Assembly (NCBI GenBank): GCA_002869205.1 | Contig: PKTJ01000043.1 | Span: 1 to 42,064 of the forward strand | Reading direction: 5' to 3' | Source: Candidatus Parcubacteria bacterium | GTDB lineage: Bacteria > Patescibacteriota > Patescibacteriia > Magasanikbacterales > UBA922 | DNA: 42,064 bases | Shown: in pieces, positions 1-10,300 of the stretch | Layout: the number at the start of each line of letters is the position of its first letter | How positions within the stretch are numbered: the stretch's first letter is position 1 | Notes under the pieces: model-generated | What the model saw: only the letters and a program-made list of their open reading frames with translations | What the model was told of the DNA's origin: nothing | Databases searched by the model: none | Position numbers and translations under genes: made by a program

Positions 1-116
1 AGAGGTTTGACTTCTTCTTTTGAGCGCACTAAAGAATAATCCATGTTTAATTTTTGTAGGATTTTTTCGTGTTCTATTACTGAGCCTTGGATGGCGAGAA
101 TGCCTATGTTTTTCAT
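1..116 (-). CDS. pdxT: PdxT, glutaminase subunit of PLP synthase (5' part only; truncated by window edge)
   Basis: Reverse complement from the cat at 114-116 translates MKNIGILAIQGSVIEHEKILQKLNMDYSLVRSKEEVKP, matching the PdxT N-terminal pattern IGxLxLQGxxxEH...VR; lies just downstream of pdxS. Confidence 0.85.
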   Translation of the reverse strand, partial: MKNIGILAIQGSVIEHEKILQKLNMDYSLVRSKEEVKP

Positions 117-135
117 ACGTGTTTGGTAGTTAAAA

Positions 136-243
136 ACGCAACTCACCCCTAACCCCTCTCTTACTAGAGAGGGGAACTAAAGAAAGACGTACTTAATACA
201 GCTTCTCCCTCTTCGTAAGAGGGAGGTCGGGAGGGAGTTGCGT
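136..243. repeat. MITE-like fold-back element between pdxS and pdxT
   Basis: Terminal inverted repeat acgcaactc (136-144)/gagttgcgt (235-243) encloses two perfect hairpins: cccctctc-ttacta-gagagggg (153-174) and ctccctctt-cgt-aagagggag (205-225). The right half recurs at 20132-20186. Confidence 0.75.
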
Positions 244-250
244 GACACTA

Positions 251-1111
251 TTACCTTCCTGCGAATTTAGTGTCTAGTTTGTCAATTTCAAGGCTTTTCA
301 TGGTTTTGCCGAGACCTGCTGAGACTTCAGCGATGATTTCTGGTTTGTCGTAGTTCATGGTTGCTTTGACAATCGCATCTGCCATTTTTTGTGGGTCTTC
401 TGCACCAAATATTCCTGATCCAACAAATACACCTTCAGCGCCCATTTGCATCATCATAGCCGCGTCTGCTGGGGTAGCAATACCGCCGGCAACAAACATG
501 ACAACTGGAAGTTTCTTTTGCTCACACACCATTTTTACGATACTCACCGGTACGCGATATTCTGTGGCTTTTTCTTCGAGATTATTTTCAGTAAGTTCTG
601 CTATTTCACGTTGGACTTGTCTTACATGACGCATGGCTTCCACAATATTTCCTGTTCCTGCTTCGCCTTTGGTGCGGATCATGGCTGCTCCTTCATGAAG
701 TCTACGCACTGCTTCTCCGAGATTGCGACATCCACAGACGAATGGGAGTTTGAAATTATTTTTATCAATATGAAATTCTTCATCAGCCGGAGTTAGTACT
801 TCCGATTCATCAATATAGTCGATGTCGAGTGATTCAAGTACTTGTGCTTCGACAAAGTGTCCGATGCGGACTTTTGCCATGACAGGAATACTGACTACTT
901 TTTTAATTTCAGTAATCATATTTGGGTCAGACATGCGTGCGACACCACCATCTTCACGGATTTGAGATGGGATGCGTTCGAGTGCCATGACAGCGACCGC
1001 TCCTGCAGCTTCAGCAATCTTGGCCTGTTCAACATTCATGACATCCATGATGACGCCACCTTTGAGCATTTGTGCGAGTCCTGATTTGAGTTCAAATGTA
1101 TTTTTTTCCAT
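251..1111 (-). CDS. pdxS: Pyridoxal 5'-phosphate synthase lyase subunit PdxS
   Basis: 286 aa; [53 protein letters not shown] and [30 protein letters not shown] are PdxS signatures. Confidence 0.98.
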   Translation of the reverse strand: MEKNTFELKSGLAQMLKGGVIMDVMNVEQAKIAEAAGAVAVMALERIPSQIREDGGVARMSDPNMITEIKKVVSIPVMAKVRIGHFVEAQVLESLDIDYIDESEVLTPADEEFHIDKNNFKLPFVCGCRNLGEAVRRLHEGAAMIRTKGEAGTGNIVEAMRHVRQVQREIAELTENNLEEKATEYRVPVSIVKMVCEQKKLPVVMFVAGGIATPADAAMMMQMGAEGVFVGSGIFGAEDPQKMADAIVKATMNYDKPEIIAEVSAGLGKTMKSLEIDKLDTKFAGR

Positions 1112-1138
1112 ATATTTTTATTAGAATAATGTTGCTAA

Positions 1139-1167
1139 ATAATACTATAGTATCCATGTATGTGCAA
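1139..1167 (-). promoter_or_regulatory. Putative sigma70-type promoter of pdxS (TTGCAC-N17-TATTAT)
   Basis: Minus-strand hexamers at 1162-1167 and 1139-1144, spacer exactly 17, about 28 nt before the ATG. Confidence 0.55.
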
Positions 1168-1168
1168 G

Positions 1169-1267
1169 ATATAAAAAGACCGGGTTTTACCGGTATTTTG
1201 TTATCGCTTTTTAGAATCATCGCCACCTTTTGAATATGTGTGCAGAAAACAAACCCGGTTTTATATA
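1169..1267 (-). other. Candidate structured RNA or terminator-closed inverted repeat upstream of the pdxS promoter
   Basis: Minus strand reads TATATAAAACCGGGTTT ... AAACCCGGTCTTTTTATAT about 60 nt later, with an inner ACCGG-TAAAAC-CCGGT hairpin followed by CTTTTT. Confidence 0.4.
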
Positions 1268-1450
1268 GGGGTTTGAAAGCCATTTTTTGGCTACAGAATG
1301 TTGTTTTTTTCTATTCGTTTTCATATATCATTTATGATACTATATTATATTTTTATATGCAAACAGGGTGTTTACAAGCTTGATTCAAGGTGTGAAAAAT
1401 GTTAAAGTACGAGTACTTTATACTTTTTACTTTATAACTTTCTACTTATT

Positions 1451-2182
1451 ATGTCAGGACATTCAAAATGGTCTAAAATTAGACATAAAAAAGGAGCTGC
1501 GGATGCTAAACGTAGCAATATTTTTACCAAATTAGGCAAGGCAATTACGGTTGCGGCGCAACAAGGTGGAGGAGATTTAGAAATGAATTTTTCTTTGCGC
1601 ATGGCAGTAGAGAAGGCAAAATCAGCCAATATGCCAAAAGACAATATTGAAAAAGCGATAAAAAAGGGTACAGGTGAGTCGAAAGACGGTGTGGTATTAC
1701 AAGAGGTTGTATATGAGGCGTTTGGTCCAAATGGTGTAGCCATCCTCATCGAGTCAGTGACCGATAATACCAACAGGAGTGTATCTGAAATAAAAGGTGT
1801 AATAAATAAATACAATGGTTCGCTTGGTGGGCCGGGTAGTGTGCAGTGGCAGTTTGAGCAGCGTGGAGTTGTGAGATTTACGGCTGACAAGAAATCTGAA
1901 ATTGCTGATTGGGATAGCGCGCAGCTCGAACTCATGGATGCGGGTGTGGAAGATATTCGAGATAGTGAAGAAGGGGTTGAACTTCTCAGTACTCGTGAAA
2001 GTTTTCAAAAAATGATAGATGCAATCCAAAAACTTGGTGTTGATCCAGACGATTCTGGACTGGAGTGGGTTGCAAAAGAAACCATTGATTTGGATCCAAG
2101 CGTGAGTGAAAGTGTAGAGAAATTAGTAGACGCACTTGATGAGCTTGATGATGTGAAAGAGGTATATACGAATGAAGCATAG
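1451..2182 (+). CDS. yebC: YebC/PmpR (TACO1) family translational/transcriptional regulator
   Basis: 243 aa; starts MSGHSKWSKIRHKKGAADAKRSNIFTKLGKAI, canonical YebC. Confidence 0.97.
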   Translation: MSGHSKWSKIRHKKGAADAKRSNIFTKLGKAITVAAQQGGGDLEMNFSLRMAVEKAKSANMPKDNIEKAIKKGTGESKDGVVLQEVVYEAFGPNGVAILIESVTDNTNRSVSEIKGVINKYNGSLGGPGSVQWQFEQRGVVRFTADKKSEIADWDSAQLELMDAGVEDIRDSEEGVELLSTRESFQKMIDAIQKLGVDPDDSGLEWVAKETIDLDPSVSESVEKLVDALDELDDVKEVYTNEA

Positions 2183-2196
2183 CCTTATTGAAATTT

Positions 2197-2706
2197 ATGA
2201 CCTCCTCAACAAAAACAAAACAACGTATCCTCGGCATAGACCCTGGTTTTGGTCGTACTGGGTTTGGTGTTATTGAAAAAGTAAAAGGCGAATGGTCTTT
2301 GGTAGATTATGGGTGTATTGAAACGTCAACAAAAGATTCGTTTGTGGAGCGTATTGAGGAGCTCAGTCTCGAACTTCAAAAAGTTATCAAGAAATATAAG
2401 CCAACTCATGCAGGAGTAGAAGATCTCTTCTTTGCAAAGAATGTCACGACGGCGGTGAAGGTGGGGCAGGCGAGAGGGGTCATATTACTCACTCTCAGAC
2501 AGGCTCGTGTTCCGATATATGAGTTTACACCACTTCAGGTGAAGCAAAGTGTGACAGGATATGGTCGCGCAGAAAAGGGACAGCTTCAGCGTATGGTAAA
2601 GATGATACTGAATGTAAAAAAACCCATAACCCCAGACGATGCAGCGGACGCTCTGGCAGTCGCGCTCACTTGCGGGGCTTCTATGAAAATGTTATCTACA
2701 AGATAG
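2197..2706 (+). CDS. ruvC: Crossover junction endodeoxyribonuclease RuvC
   Basis: ILGIDPGFGRTGFGVI ... GVEDLFFAKNVTTAVKVGQARG ... TPDDAADALAVAL. ATG at 2197 preferred over the TTG at 2188. Confidence 0.97.
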   Translation: MTSSTKTKQRILGIDPGFGRTGFGVIEKVKGEWSLVDYGCIETSTKDSFVERIEELSLELQKVIKKYKPTHAGVEDLFFAKNVTTAVKVGQARGVILLTLRQARVPIYEFTPLQVKQSVTGYGRAEKGQLQRMVKMILNVKKPITPDDAADALAVALTCGASMKMLSTR

Positions 2707-2772
2707 CATTTTTTTGTATGCATTTTTTGTGTTATACTATTGGCATCTCTATTTTTTAAACTGTGTTAATAT

Positions 2773-5700
2773 ATGGCCTTTTTTAGCATCATACAAAAAT
2801 ATGTCTGGCTCACCATAATCATTTTAGGATTAGGCCTGTCTGGTGTTTTTTTGCCGCGCTTGTATGACGGGTATGTAGATGTTGTTCAGGCTGGTGATGG
2901 CTCTAGTATAGATACCCCAATCACGATCTGTGATAGTGGGTGTGATTACACGACAATTAATGATGCTTTTTCTGCTGGTGGTGCGAGTAAATATTATGAA
3001 GTTCAAGCGGGGTTTACTTCATTTAGTGATTCTTTTATTACTGATGTCCCTACGAGTAGTTATTTCACATGTGCATCAAATGATATTGTTGTAATAAGTT
3101 CGAGTACTGCTCAAATTGAATGGGGTATGTCTGAAGGTGCAACTCTTACAGGGTGTTCTTTTAATAATGTAAACATAGGACAAAATAAACCTGAAGGAAT
3201 ATATCAACCAGCTACTGGCGTTACTATTAGTGATAATATATTTACCACCACAAGCCCTTCTTTTATATATGGATCTGTGAGTACAACCAATTGGACGGTG
3301 AGTGGTAATATAGGTTTGAATGGGTTTAACATTACACCAAAGTGTAATAACTGTACTATTTCTGGTAATACCATACATATTACTTCATCAACTGATACTT
3401 CCGGTATAAAGATTTCTGGTGATAGTATAAATATCTTGAGTAATACAATACAGGGTTATGTGTCAGACGGAGGCGCTTATGGTAGTGTAATTGAAAGTGA
3501 TAGTGGACTTAGTAATACACTCATTGCGACAAACACAATTAGCTTTCCTACTCCTGTTGTTACAACAAGCTATAATTTCAATGCTATACATATGTATAGT
3601 AGTAGCGGTATGGATTCTAGTGTGACAAGCACAATAATTCGGGGTAATCGTATCATCGTTCGTTATGATGATAGTCAAACATTGGGGAATAGTTCAGAGG
3701 CAGCTGTTAATGTAATAGATATTTCGGCTACCAGCACGGGTCAAATAGCAGTAGAAATCTCTCATAATACCATTGTATGTGATCCTCATTGTACCAATGC
3801 TATTTCTTTTGGAGGTTGGTCTAGTCCAGATTCTTCTGCCGCTGTTACTAGTACCTATAATATTTTTTATAGTGCTGAACTTTTTAACAGTGACGGTAAT
3901 ACTGATACTGCTGTGGAATTTAATTCTGGTATCAGTTCGCCAACAGTATATGAGGATTATAATGTTTTTTATAATTTTTCTACAAATTTAAATTATAGTA
4001 ATTCAAGTCAAACTATTGGATCAAACTCCCTTACCTCTGATCCTGGTCTTCGTCTTCTTGATTCTAATACTTTCAATGATTGGATGCTTGCACCATACTC
4101 TAATCTATTTGATGTGAATGGTACGGTGGATATAGGCGCAGATACTGGTAGTCGTGGAAGTACGTTTGTCATAGATGCTGACGGTACAGTGGATTATTCC
4201 ACAATACATGCTACCACTACGGCAGCACTTTCTTCTGCTACGAGTAGTGATACATGGAATATTTATGGCGGTGTGTATGATGGCTTTTCTCTATCTTCTA
4301 TAACAGGTTTTACATTAGCTGGTCAAGAAGACGGAGTTATTCTTAGTGCAGGTGCCTCGAGTAATCCTATTAGATTGTCATCTGTAGATAATTCTACTTT
4401 TTCCAATTTAACTGTGAGAAACGCGAGCTCTACATCAGAGTCATTTACTGTTACAATAAATCCATATTCACTTGATGGGACAGATTATGATGGAGATTGT
4501 GATCCTTGTATGGAGTTCGTGTTTGCTGATGAAGGCGCGTCTGAAAGTGATATGATTCTTTCAATTACAGAAAATAACCAAAGTGTTGCAGATGTTATTG
4601 ACGATACACCTCAGACATGGAATCTTGCACTTTTGAAAGTAGAGGAGGTAGATATGGGGGAGCCATTGACGTCTTATGTGACAGGATATTATGACGATAA
4701 TGAATTTTCTAACCAGGCCGCAGTGCAGACGTTTTGGGATGATATGTATGCTGGCGAGGATGTGACAACTACTATTATGCATTGGCATGAAGATCTCTTT
4801 GTTTATACCAATGGTGCTTATGTATATACCGCACCGACTGGGCCAACACTTTTAGAAGGGTTTAATTCTGGTACACCGGAAATTGCTCGTTCTTTATCAT
4901 ATTATAATGCGGGAATTTATTTATCCAATTCAGATACCAATACGTTTTCAAATGTTACCTCTACGGCGAGCACATACAACGTTCACTTTACTGGAACTTC
5001 AGCGGGTAATAATATAAATGACGCAGTGTTAGCAAATGCAATAAGCTATGATATTTTGGCAGACGGTTCAGGAGACAATAATATAAAAAATACGAGCTTT
5101 TCGACTGCATCAACTAGTATTACCTCTACCGGTGATGTGAATGTCTATTATAAAATGAGAGCACTTGTTACCACGACATCATCTGGTGTAGAAGGAATGG
5201 ATGTTACATTTGAAGACGCGGGTAGTAATGCTTCGTCAACGCTCAGTACAGACTCTGATGGATATACATCATACACAGATTATCTTCTTGCGTGGGTGAT
5301 GGATAGTACTACCACGACAGACAAAACAAATGGTACATATAATCCATACACGATTTCGGCAGCGGCTACTTCGACATATGCTGCCACTTCCACAGCAGCC
5401 ACGCTTGATAGTATAAATGAGACAATAACACTTATAACGGGTAGTGCACCAACGGCGCCAGCTTTATCTAGTGGAAGTATTGGCGCGACGACATCTACTA
5501 TAGAGTGGACTGATAATGCTGATGATGAGACAGGTTTTGTGTGGCTTATTTCGACTGATGATGAGACATATACTACTGCCACTACAACTTCTGCAAATGT
5601 TACATCTGCTTCGATCACTGGTCTCACACCTAATACCGTATACTATGCAAAAATAGCTGCCTTTAATACATATGGCACTTCCACATATTATAGTTGGGGA

Positions 5701-7239
5701 GGGGATGATGATACCACGACTAATCCAGCTATTCCATCTTCTCTTGCTACATCAGCTGATGGCACAGACAGTATTATTCTTACATGGGGGGCAAATTCAA
5801 ATCCAGCGACGACAGTATATGATTTGCGCTATGATGGAGACGACTATGCGACATCTATTACAACAACAATAGATAGGAGCTACACGATGACCGGACTGAG
5901 TGCTGGCACAACCTATACCTTCAAAGTGCGAGCACAATATCTGACGAGTTCGACATTGTATTCAAATTATTCAGATACAGCGAGTGCGACGACTGACTCA
6001 GCAGCTTCAGAAGAGGTGGTGAGTGGTGGTGGGGGAGGATCTGTCGCGCCGGCACCACCGAGTGCTCCAAGTACTGCGTCAGCCCCTACGGTGAGTGTTT
6101 CTGTAGAACCAAATACACCACAAATTGTGGCGATAGGTAATACATCTCACACGGTTACTGCAGCCGCTCCGGCAGCAGATGGTAGTGTTGTTATTACTAT
6201 TCAATCTGACCCAGTTACGATTACTCTCCTGCCAAAAGAAGAGCGTCTGATTGACACTAATACTGATGGAGAAAATGACTTGTTTGTAAGACTTGATAGC
6301 GCAAATGAAGATATCGTACAAGTTACGCTGTCTGCTATAGATGATCTTGAATTTAGTATTAATCGTGCTCTTTCTACTACAGAATCACAAGATGTGATAC
6401 TTCATTTCAATTCACCACATGCAGTCATGGTAGCTATTTCTAATACTGCAGATTTTGAAGGTGTTTCGTATCAGTCATACATGTCAGAAATCCCATGGAC
6501 ACTGACTGAAGGCAGTGGCGAGAAAACAGTATATGTGAAATTGAGAACCGCACAAGGTGGTACCAGAGACGTGAGTGACACTATTGTTCGTGTTGTTGCA
6601 GATGTTCCTTCAGATGTAGTCATTCCAGAAGGGGAATGTCCTTTGGATGTAGAAAAGGCATATAAGCACGAAAAACATTCTGGAGTTTATTATATTACAG
6701 ACACATGTACCAAACGTGCGTTTATGGATGAGAGTACATTCTTCTCTTACTTTGTTTCATGGGACGGTGTTTCTGTGGTAGCAGAAGAGAAATTGGCAAT
6801 GGTACCTCGTGACGTGCTTGAATTTATGCCAAAAGGATCTCTATACATACCTCTTGAAAGTAGTCTTGTTAAGACGGTAACTGATCCAAGTGTGTATTTA
6901 TTATTTAGTGGTCAAAAACACTTGATCGCATCGCCAACTGTGTTTAAAGCGCTTGGGTATGCATGGAATTGGATTGAAGATGTTGCATCATCTTTGCTTG
7001 ATAAGTTTTCATCAGGAGAAAATATTTCTGAGTCTGGTACGCATCCGAATTATACATTGATTACCTATCCAGATTCATCAGAAATATACCGTATTGAACC
7101 TGACCAAAATGATGCGACAAAGCAGGTCAAGAGGTGTATTAAAAATGAAGAGGTGTTTGAGAGTTATGGGTTTAAATGGGAGAGGGTTGTGGAAATAGAT
7201 GAGAGTGAGACGTACGCAGATGGGGCACCTTTGCAATAA
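2773..7239 (+). CDS. Giant surface protein, class A: signal anchor, right-handed beta-helix-like head, two FN3-like domains, Gly/Pro-Ala linker, C-terminal triple repeat domain
   Basis: 1488 aa. N-terminal hydrophobic segment; repeated ISGNTI/ILSNTIQ rungs; FN3-like segments (LTPNTVYYAKIAAFN, LSAGTTYTFKVRAQY); C-terminal KRAF/VFxxxGYxW repeats shared with the 23358-27854 ORF. Confidence 0.85.
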   Translation: MAFFSIIQKYVWLTIIILGLGLSGVFLPRLYDGYVDVVQAGDGSSIDTPITICDSGCDYTTINDAFSAGGASKYYEVQAGFTSFSDSFITDVPTSSYFTCASNDIVVISSSTAQIEWGMSEGATLTGCSFNNVNIGQNKPEGIYQPATGVTISDNIFTTTSPSFIYGSVSTTNWTVSGNIGLNGFNITPKCNNCTISGNTIHITSSTDTSGIKISGDSINILSNTIQGYVSDGGAYGSVIESDSGLSNTLIATNTISFPTPVVTTSYNFNAIHMYSSSGMDSSVTSTIIRGNRIIVRYDDSQTLGNSSEAAVNVIDISATSTGQIAVEISHNTIVCDPHCTNAISFGGWSSPDSSAAVTSTYNIFYSAELFNSDGNTDTAVEFNSGISSPTVYEDYNVFYNFSTNLNYSNSSQTIGSNSLTSDPGLRLLDSNTFNDWMLAPYSNLFDVNGTVDIGADTGSRGSTFVIDADGTVDYSTIHATTTAALSSATSSDTWNIYGGVYDGFSLSSITGFTLAGQEDGVILSAGASSNPIRLSSVDNSTFSNLTVRNASSTSESFTVTINPYSLDGTDYDGDCDPCMEFVFADEGASESDMILSITENNQSVADVIDDTPQTWNLALLKVEEVDMGEPLTSYVTGYYDDNEFSNQAAVQTFWDDMYAGEDVTTTIMHWHEDLFVYTNGAYVYTAPTGPTLLEGFNSGTPEIARSLSYYNAGIYLSNSDTNTFSNVTSTASTYNVHFTGTSAGNNINDAVLANAISYDILADGSGDNNIKNTSFSTASTSITSTGDVNVYYKMRALVTTTSSGVEGMDVTFEDAGSNASSTLSTDSDGYTSYTDYLLAWVMDSTTTTDKTNGTYNPYTISAAATSTYAATSTAATLDSINETITLITGSAPTAPALSSGSIGATTSTIEWTDNADDETGFVWLISTDDETYTTATTTSANVTSASITGLTPNTVYYAKIAAFNTYGTSTYYSWGGDDDTTTNPAIPSSLATSADGTDSIILTWGANSNPATTVYDLRYDGDDYATSITTTIDRSYTMTGLSAGTTYTFKVRAQYLTSSTLYSNYSDTASATTDSAASEEVVSGGGGGSVAPAPPSAPSTASAPTVSVSVEPNTPQIVAIGNTSHTVTAAAPAADGSVVITIQSDPVTITLLPKEERLIDTNTDGENDLFVRLDSANEDIVQVTLSAIDDLEFSINRALSTTESQDVILHFNSPHAVMVAISNTADFEGVSYQSYMSEIPWTLTEGSGEKTVYVKLRTAQGGTRDVSDTIVRVVADVPSDVVIPEGECPLDVEKAYKHEKHSGVYYITDTCTKRAFMDESTFFSYFVSWDGVSVVAEEKLAMVPRDVLEFMPKGSLYIPLESSLVKTVTDPSVYLLFSGQKHLIASPTVFKALGYAWNWIEDVASSLLDKFSSGENISESGTHPNYTLITYPDSSEIYRIEPDQNDATKQVKRCIKNEEVFESYGFKWERVVEIDESETYADGAPLQ

Positions 7240-7240
7240 A

Positions 7241-7290
7241 AATAAAGACAAAAAGCACTCGTTTATGACGGGTGTTTTTTTGTCTTTATT
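7241..7290. terminator. Bidirectional intrinsic terminator
   Basis: aataaagacaaaaa-gcactcgtttatgacgggtg-tttttttgtctttatt, long stem with A/T flanks. Confidence 0.8.
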
Positions 7291-7373
7291 TATCCACTTT
7301 TGAGTCAAATAATAAACATATTTTTGTGTTATAATATGTGTGTATTTTTGTACAAATTATTCATGATAATTTC

Positions 7374-10300
7374 ATGAATGTGATGAGGAAAAGACATCAT
7401 TATTTTGGTTCCATAAGACCTGGAAAAAAGGTCAATTTTTTGTATCTATGGGTTGGAATTATTGTTCTTGGTTTAGGGATTTTGGGAAGTTTATTTTTTC
7501 AGAGATTTGTATTTGCAGCTATTACGGATTATGAGGCAGTAGGGACATATGTTGTTTCTGATGGGGATGCAGGCACTTCGGTCGTAGTGGATGATGAATT
7601 AAATCCACATGTGTTTTATTCCACAGACACTACAAGTATTTGCGGTTCTGCCGATCGGTATGTGCATTCTTACAAGGATGAAGGTGTTTGGACACACGAG
7701 TGTCTGGATGCCGATGATAATAGTTCTACCAGAGGGTTTATTAGCGCGGTTTTTAGAAATTCAGGAGGGCAGCAACTGATTTATGTGGCATATAGGGCGA
7801 GTAATGACATGTCATTTAAATATAAACAAAAAACTACCGCACAGAGCTGGAGTGATGTAAGTTGGCAGGATGGATCTGCAACAATTACCTCTTCGAATGC
7901 TGTTGTGAGTTCGGCAGATTTGATTTTGGATGGTAATGGATATATTACACTGGCGTATATTGATGGTGACACGTCTGATGCTGATGCATATTTTTACCAA
8001 GATACTGACAATGATTTGAGCTTTGCTGATGAGACGAGGAAGACCATAGCGACCAATTTTCAGAGTTATGTGTATGGTTATTTCAATACAATTGAGCTTG
8101 CTCTTAGGCCGAGCACAGCTGATACGTTTAGTGTAATTTGGGGAACTGGTCCACAATATAGAAATATATCAAATCAAGCGAGGATTTATTATGAACATTA
8201 CGATGGCGATTGGGATAATACGGGTACAACGATTTGTGACAATGTAAATGGGTGTTATTCCCCATCTATCGCATATAGGAGTAACGGTGATGTGGTGGTT
8301 TCTTATTTTGAAATAGAAACTTATCCAAATAGCAGGCTAGAGACTGCGTACTATGATGATTCAGAGACAAGTTGGTCTACTAATAATCTAATAGCGACAC
8401 TTTCGAGCACTGAATGGCCTCATACCGCTATGACAGTAACAAGTGATGATCGAGTACATCTTTCATATGGTAATACGACAGGTGGTTTGGCTCGTTATAC
8501 ATATAGCGACACAGGTGTGAGTTCCTGGGCAAGTACCCAAAATATTGGATACATGGAAAAGAGGTTAGATATGTATCCTCGAGATACCTATGTGCATATT
8601 GCCGGTCATGCCGACACCTCAGAAGGTAGTGGGCGCATATATTACACCACGGATGATCCGGGTAACAATCCTCCGACCGTTACTGATATTAGTCCGCAGC
8701 AGACATCCACAAGTTTAGTTACTGTGACCACGACTATTGCGGATGCAAATAGTGATGTGACAAGTCTCATGGTCGAACATTCGACTGATGGAAGTTCTTG
8801 GTCTTCGAGTACTATTGGTACGGCAACACAAAATAGTGAAGGAGATGGTACAGTGACATCAACTGCTCAGATTACTGATATTGATACTGATAATGATGGT
8901 AGTGTTGATCTTACATTTACATGGAATGTAGGTGTGGATGTGCCAAACACAGAAACTTCCACAGTGTATCTAAAAATCACACCAAATGATGGTACGGTAG
9001 ATGGTGATGTGGTGAGTTCCACTGCTTTTGCTATCGATACAAGGGATCCTACTGTGCCGGGAAGTCTTAGTGTTAATACAACATCTACGCAAGCAGTCAT
9101 TTTAAATTTTGGCACAACGAGTACTGATAGTAATTTTTCTGAATATAAACTATTTTATAAGACTTCTAGCCCAGTTACAGAATCTGACACAGCGTTTACT
9201 TCTAGCTCTGATATAAATTTGGCTACCTCCACACTCAATGGAGTTTCCACAACTACTATTTCTGGTTTTGCTACAAACACACTTTATTATGTGAATATTT
9301 GGGCATATGATACATGGGGGAATGCGACTTCTTCCCCTAATGAAGTTAGTTTCTATACATTAGCAAACACTCCAACAGGACTTACCAATAGTGCACTTGC
9401 GACGAGTACGGCAAGTTTTAATGTTTCTGCGTTTAATAATGATTCATTAGGTTCTTCTGGATATTATTTTGATCTCACACTTACTGCCAATGGATCTTCT
9501 GTGTCTAGTTCGAGCTGGCAATCAGGGGACAACACTTGGTCTGTGTCGTCGCTTACACCAAATACAGGGTATACTATAGAAGCAATGTATCGTAACGGCG
9601 ATGGTGTGGAGACAGTCACTACGAGTTTGAGTTTTACAACATTATCAAATGAAATTTCATCTATAACTCCTACTGTGGATTCAGATACTCAGATTACGTT
9701 GGCTTGGACAGGAGATTCTACAGAGTATCGATCACAAAATTATACGATTAGTTCTACAACCGAATGGTCTGCCAACACATCTTCTGTATGGTCTGGTCTC
9801 ACACCAAACACGACATACGAGTTCTTGGTTCAAGGTAGTAATGGTTTGGGGGTCACAACTACATGGTCTAGCACGAGTACTGCAGTTACCTATTCTACTA
9901 TTCCTGCTTCAGTTTCTGCTACGCCAAATTCGTCTTCTCAAATTACTGTTTCTTGGGTCGCGGTAAATAGCTCGTGGTATCAAGTAGAGAGAGTTGACAC
10001 GAGTGCGACTTCATCGTGGACACAAAGTAACTCCATATCTTTTTCTGGATTGTCGGCAGATACAGAATATAGTTTTCGGGTAAAAGCAAAAAATTCACAA
10101 GATGATGAAACTGATTGGAGTTCTGCAGTGTCAATAACCACGGATGATCAGGTTGATACTGGTACAGGTGATTCTTGTTCAGATGTAGATAATCCGACAG
10201 GTGAGTTTACTATAAATAATGGAGATAAATATACGTCTAGTACAGACATTTTTTTCAATTTCTTTAATCTCAGCGAAGGTGCTTCAAAATATAGTGTTGC

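Noticed and set aside
1197-1245. Fluoride (crcB) riboswitch-like ggcgatgattct on the minus strand
   Set aside because: Only a short partial resemblance; the pseudoknot-forming elements and spacing are not present.
1092-1283. 63-aa minus-strand ORF upstream of pdxS
   Set aside because: Overlaps the pdxS start and the predicted promoter and hairpin; no SD or family similarity, though a leader peptide cannot be wholly excluded.
5280-5627. Antisense Val/Ala-rich ORF (115 aa)
   Set aside because: Mirror of Thr/Ser/Ala codons in the FN3 region.
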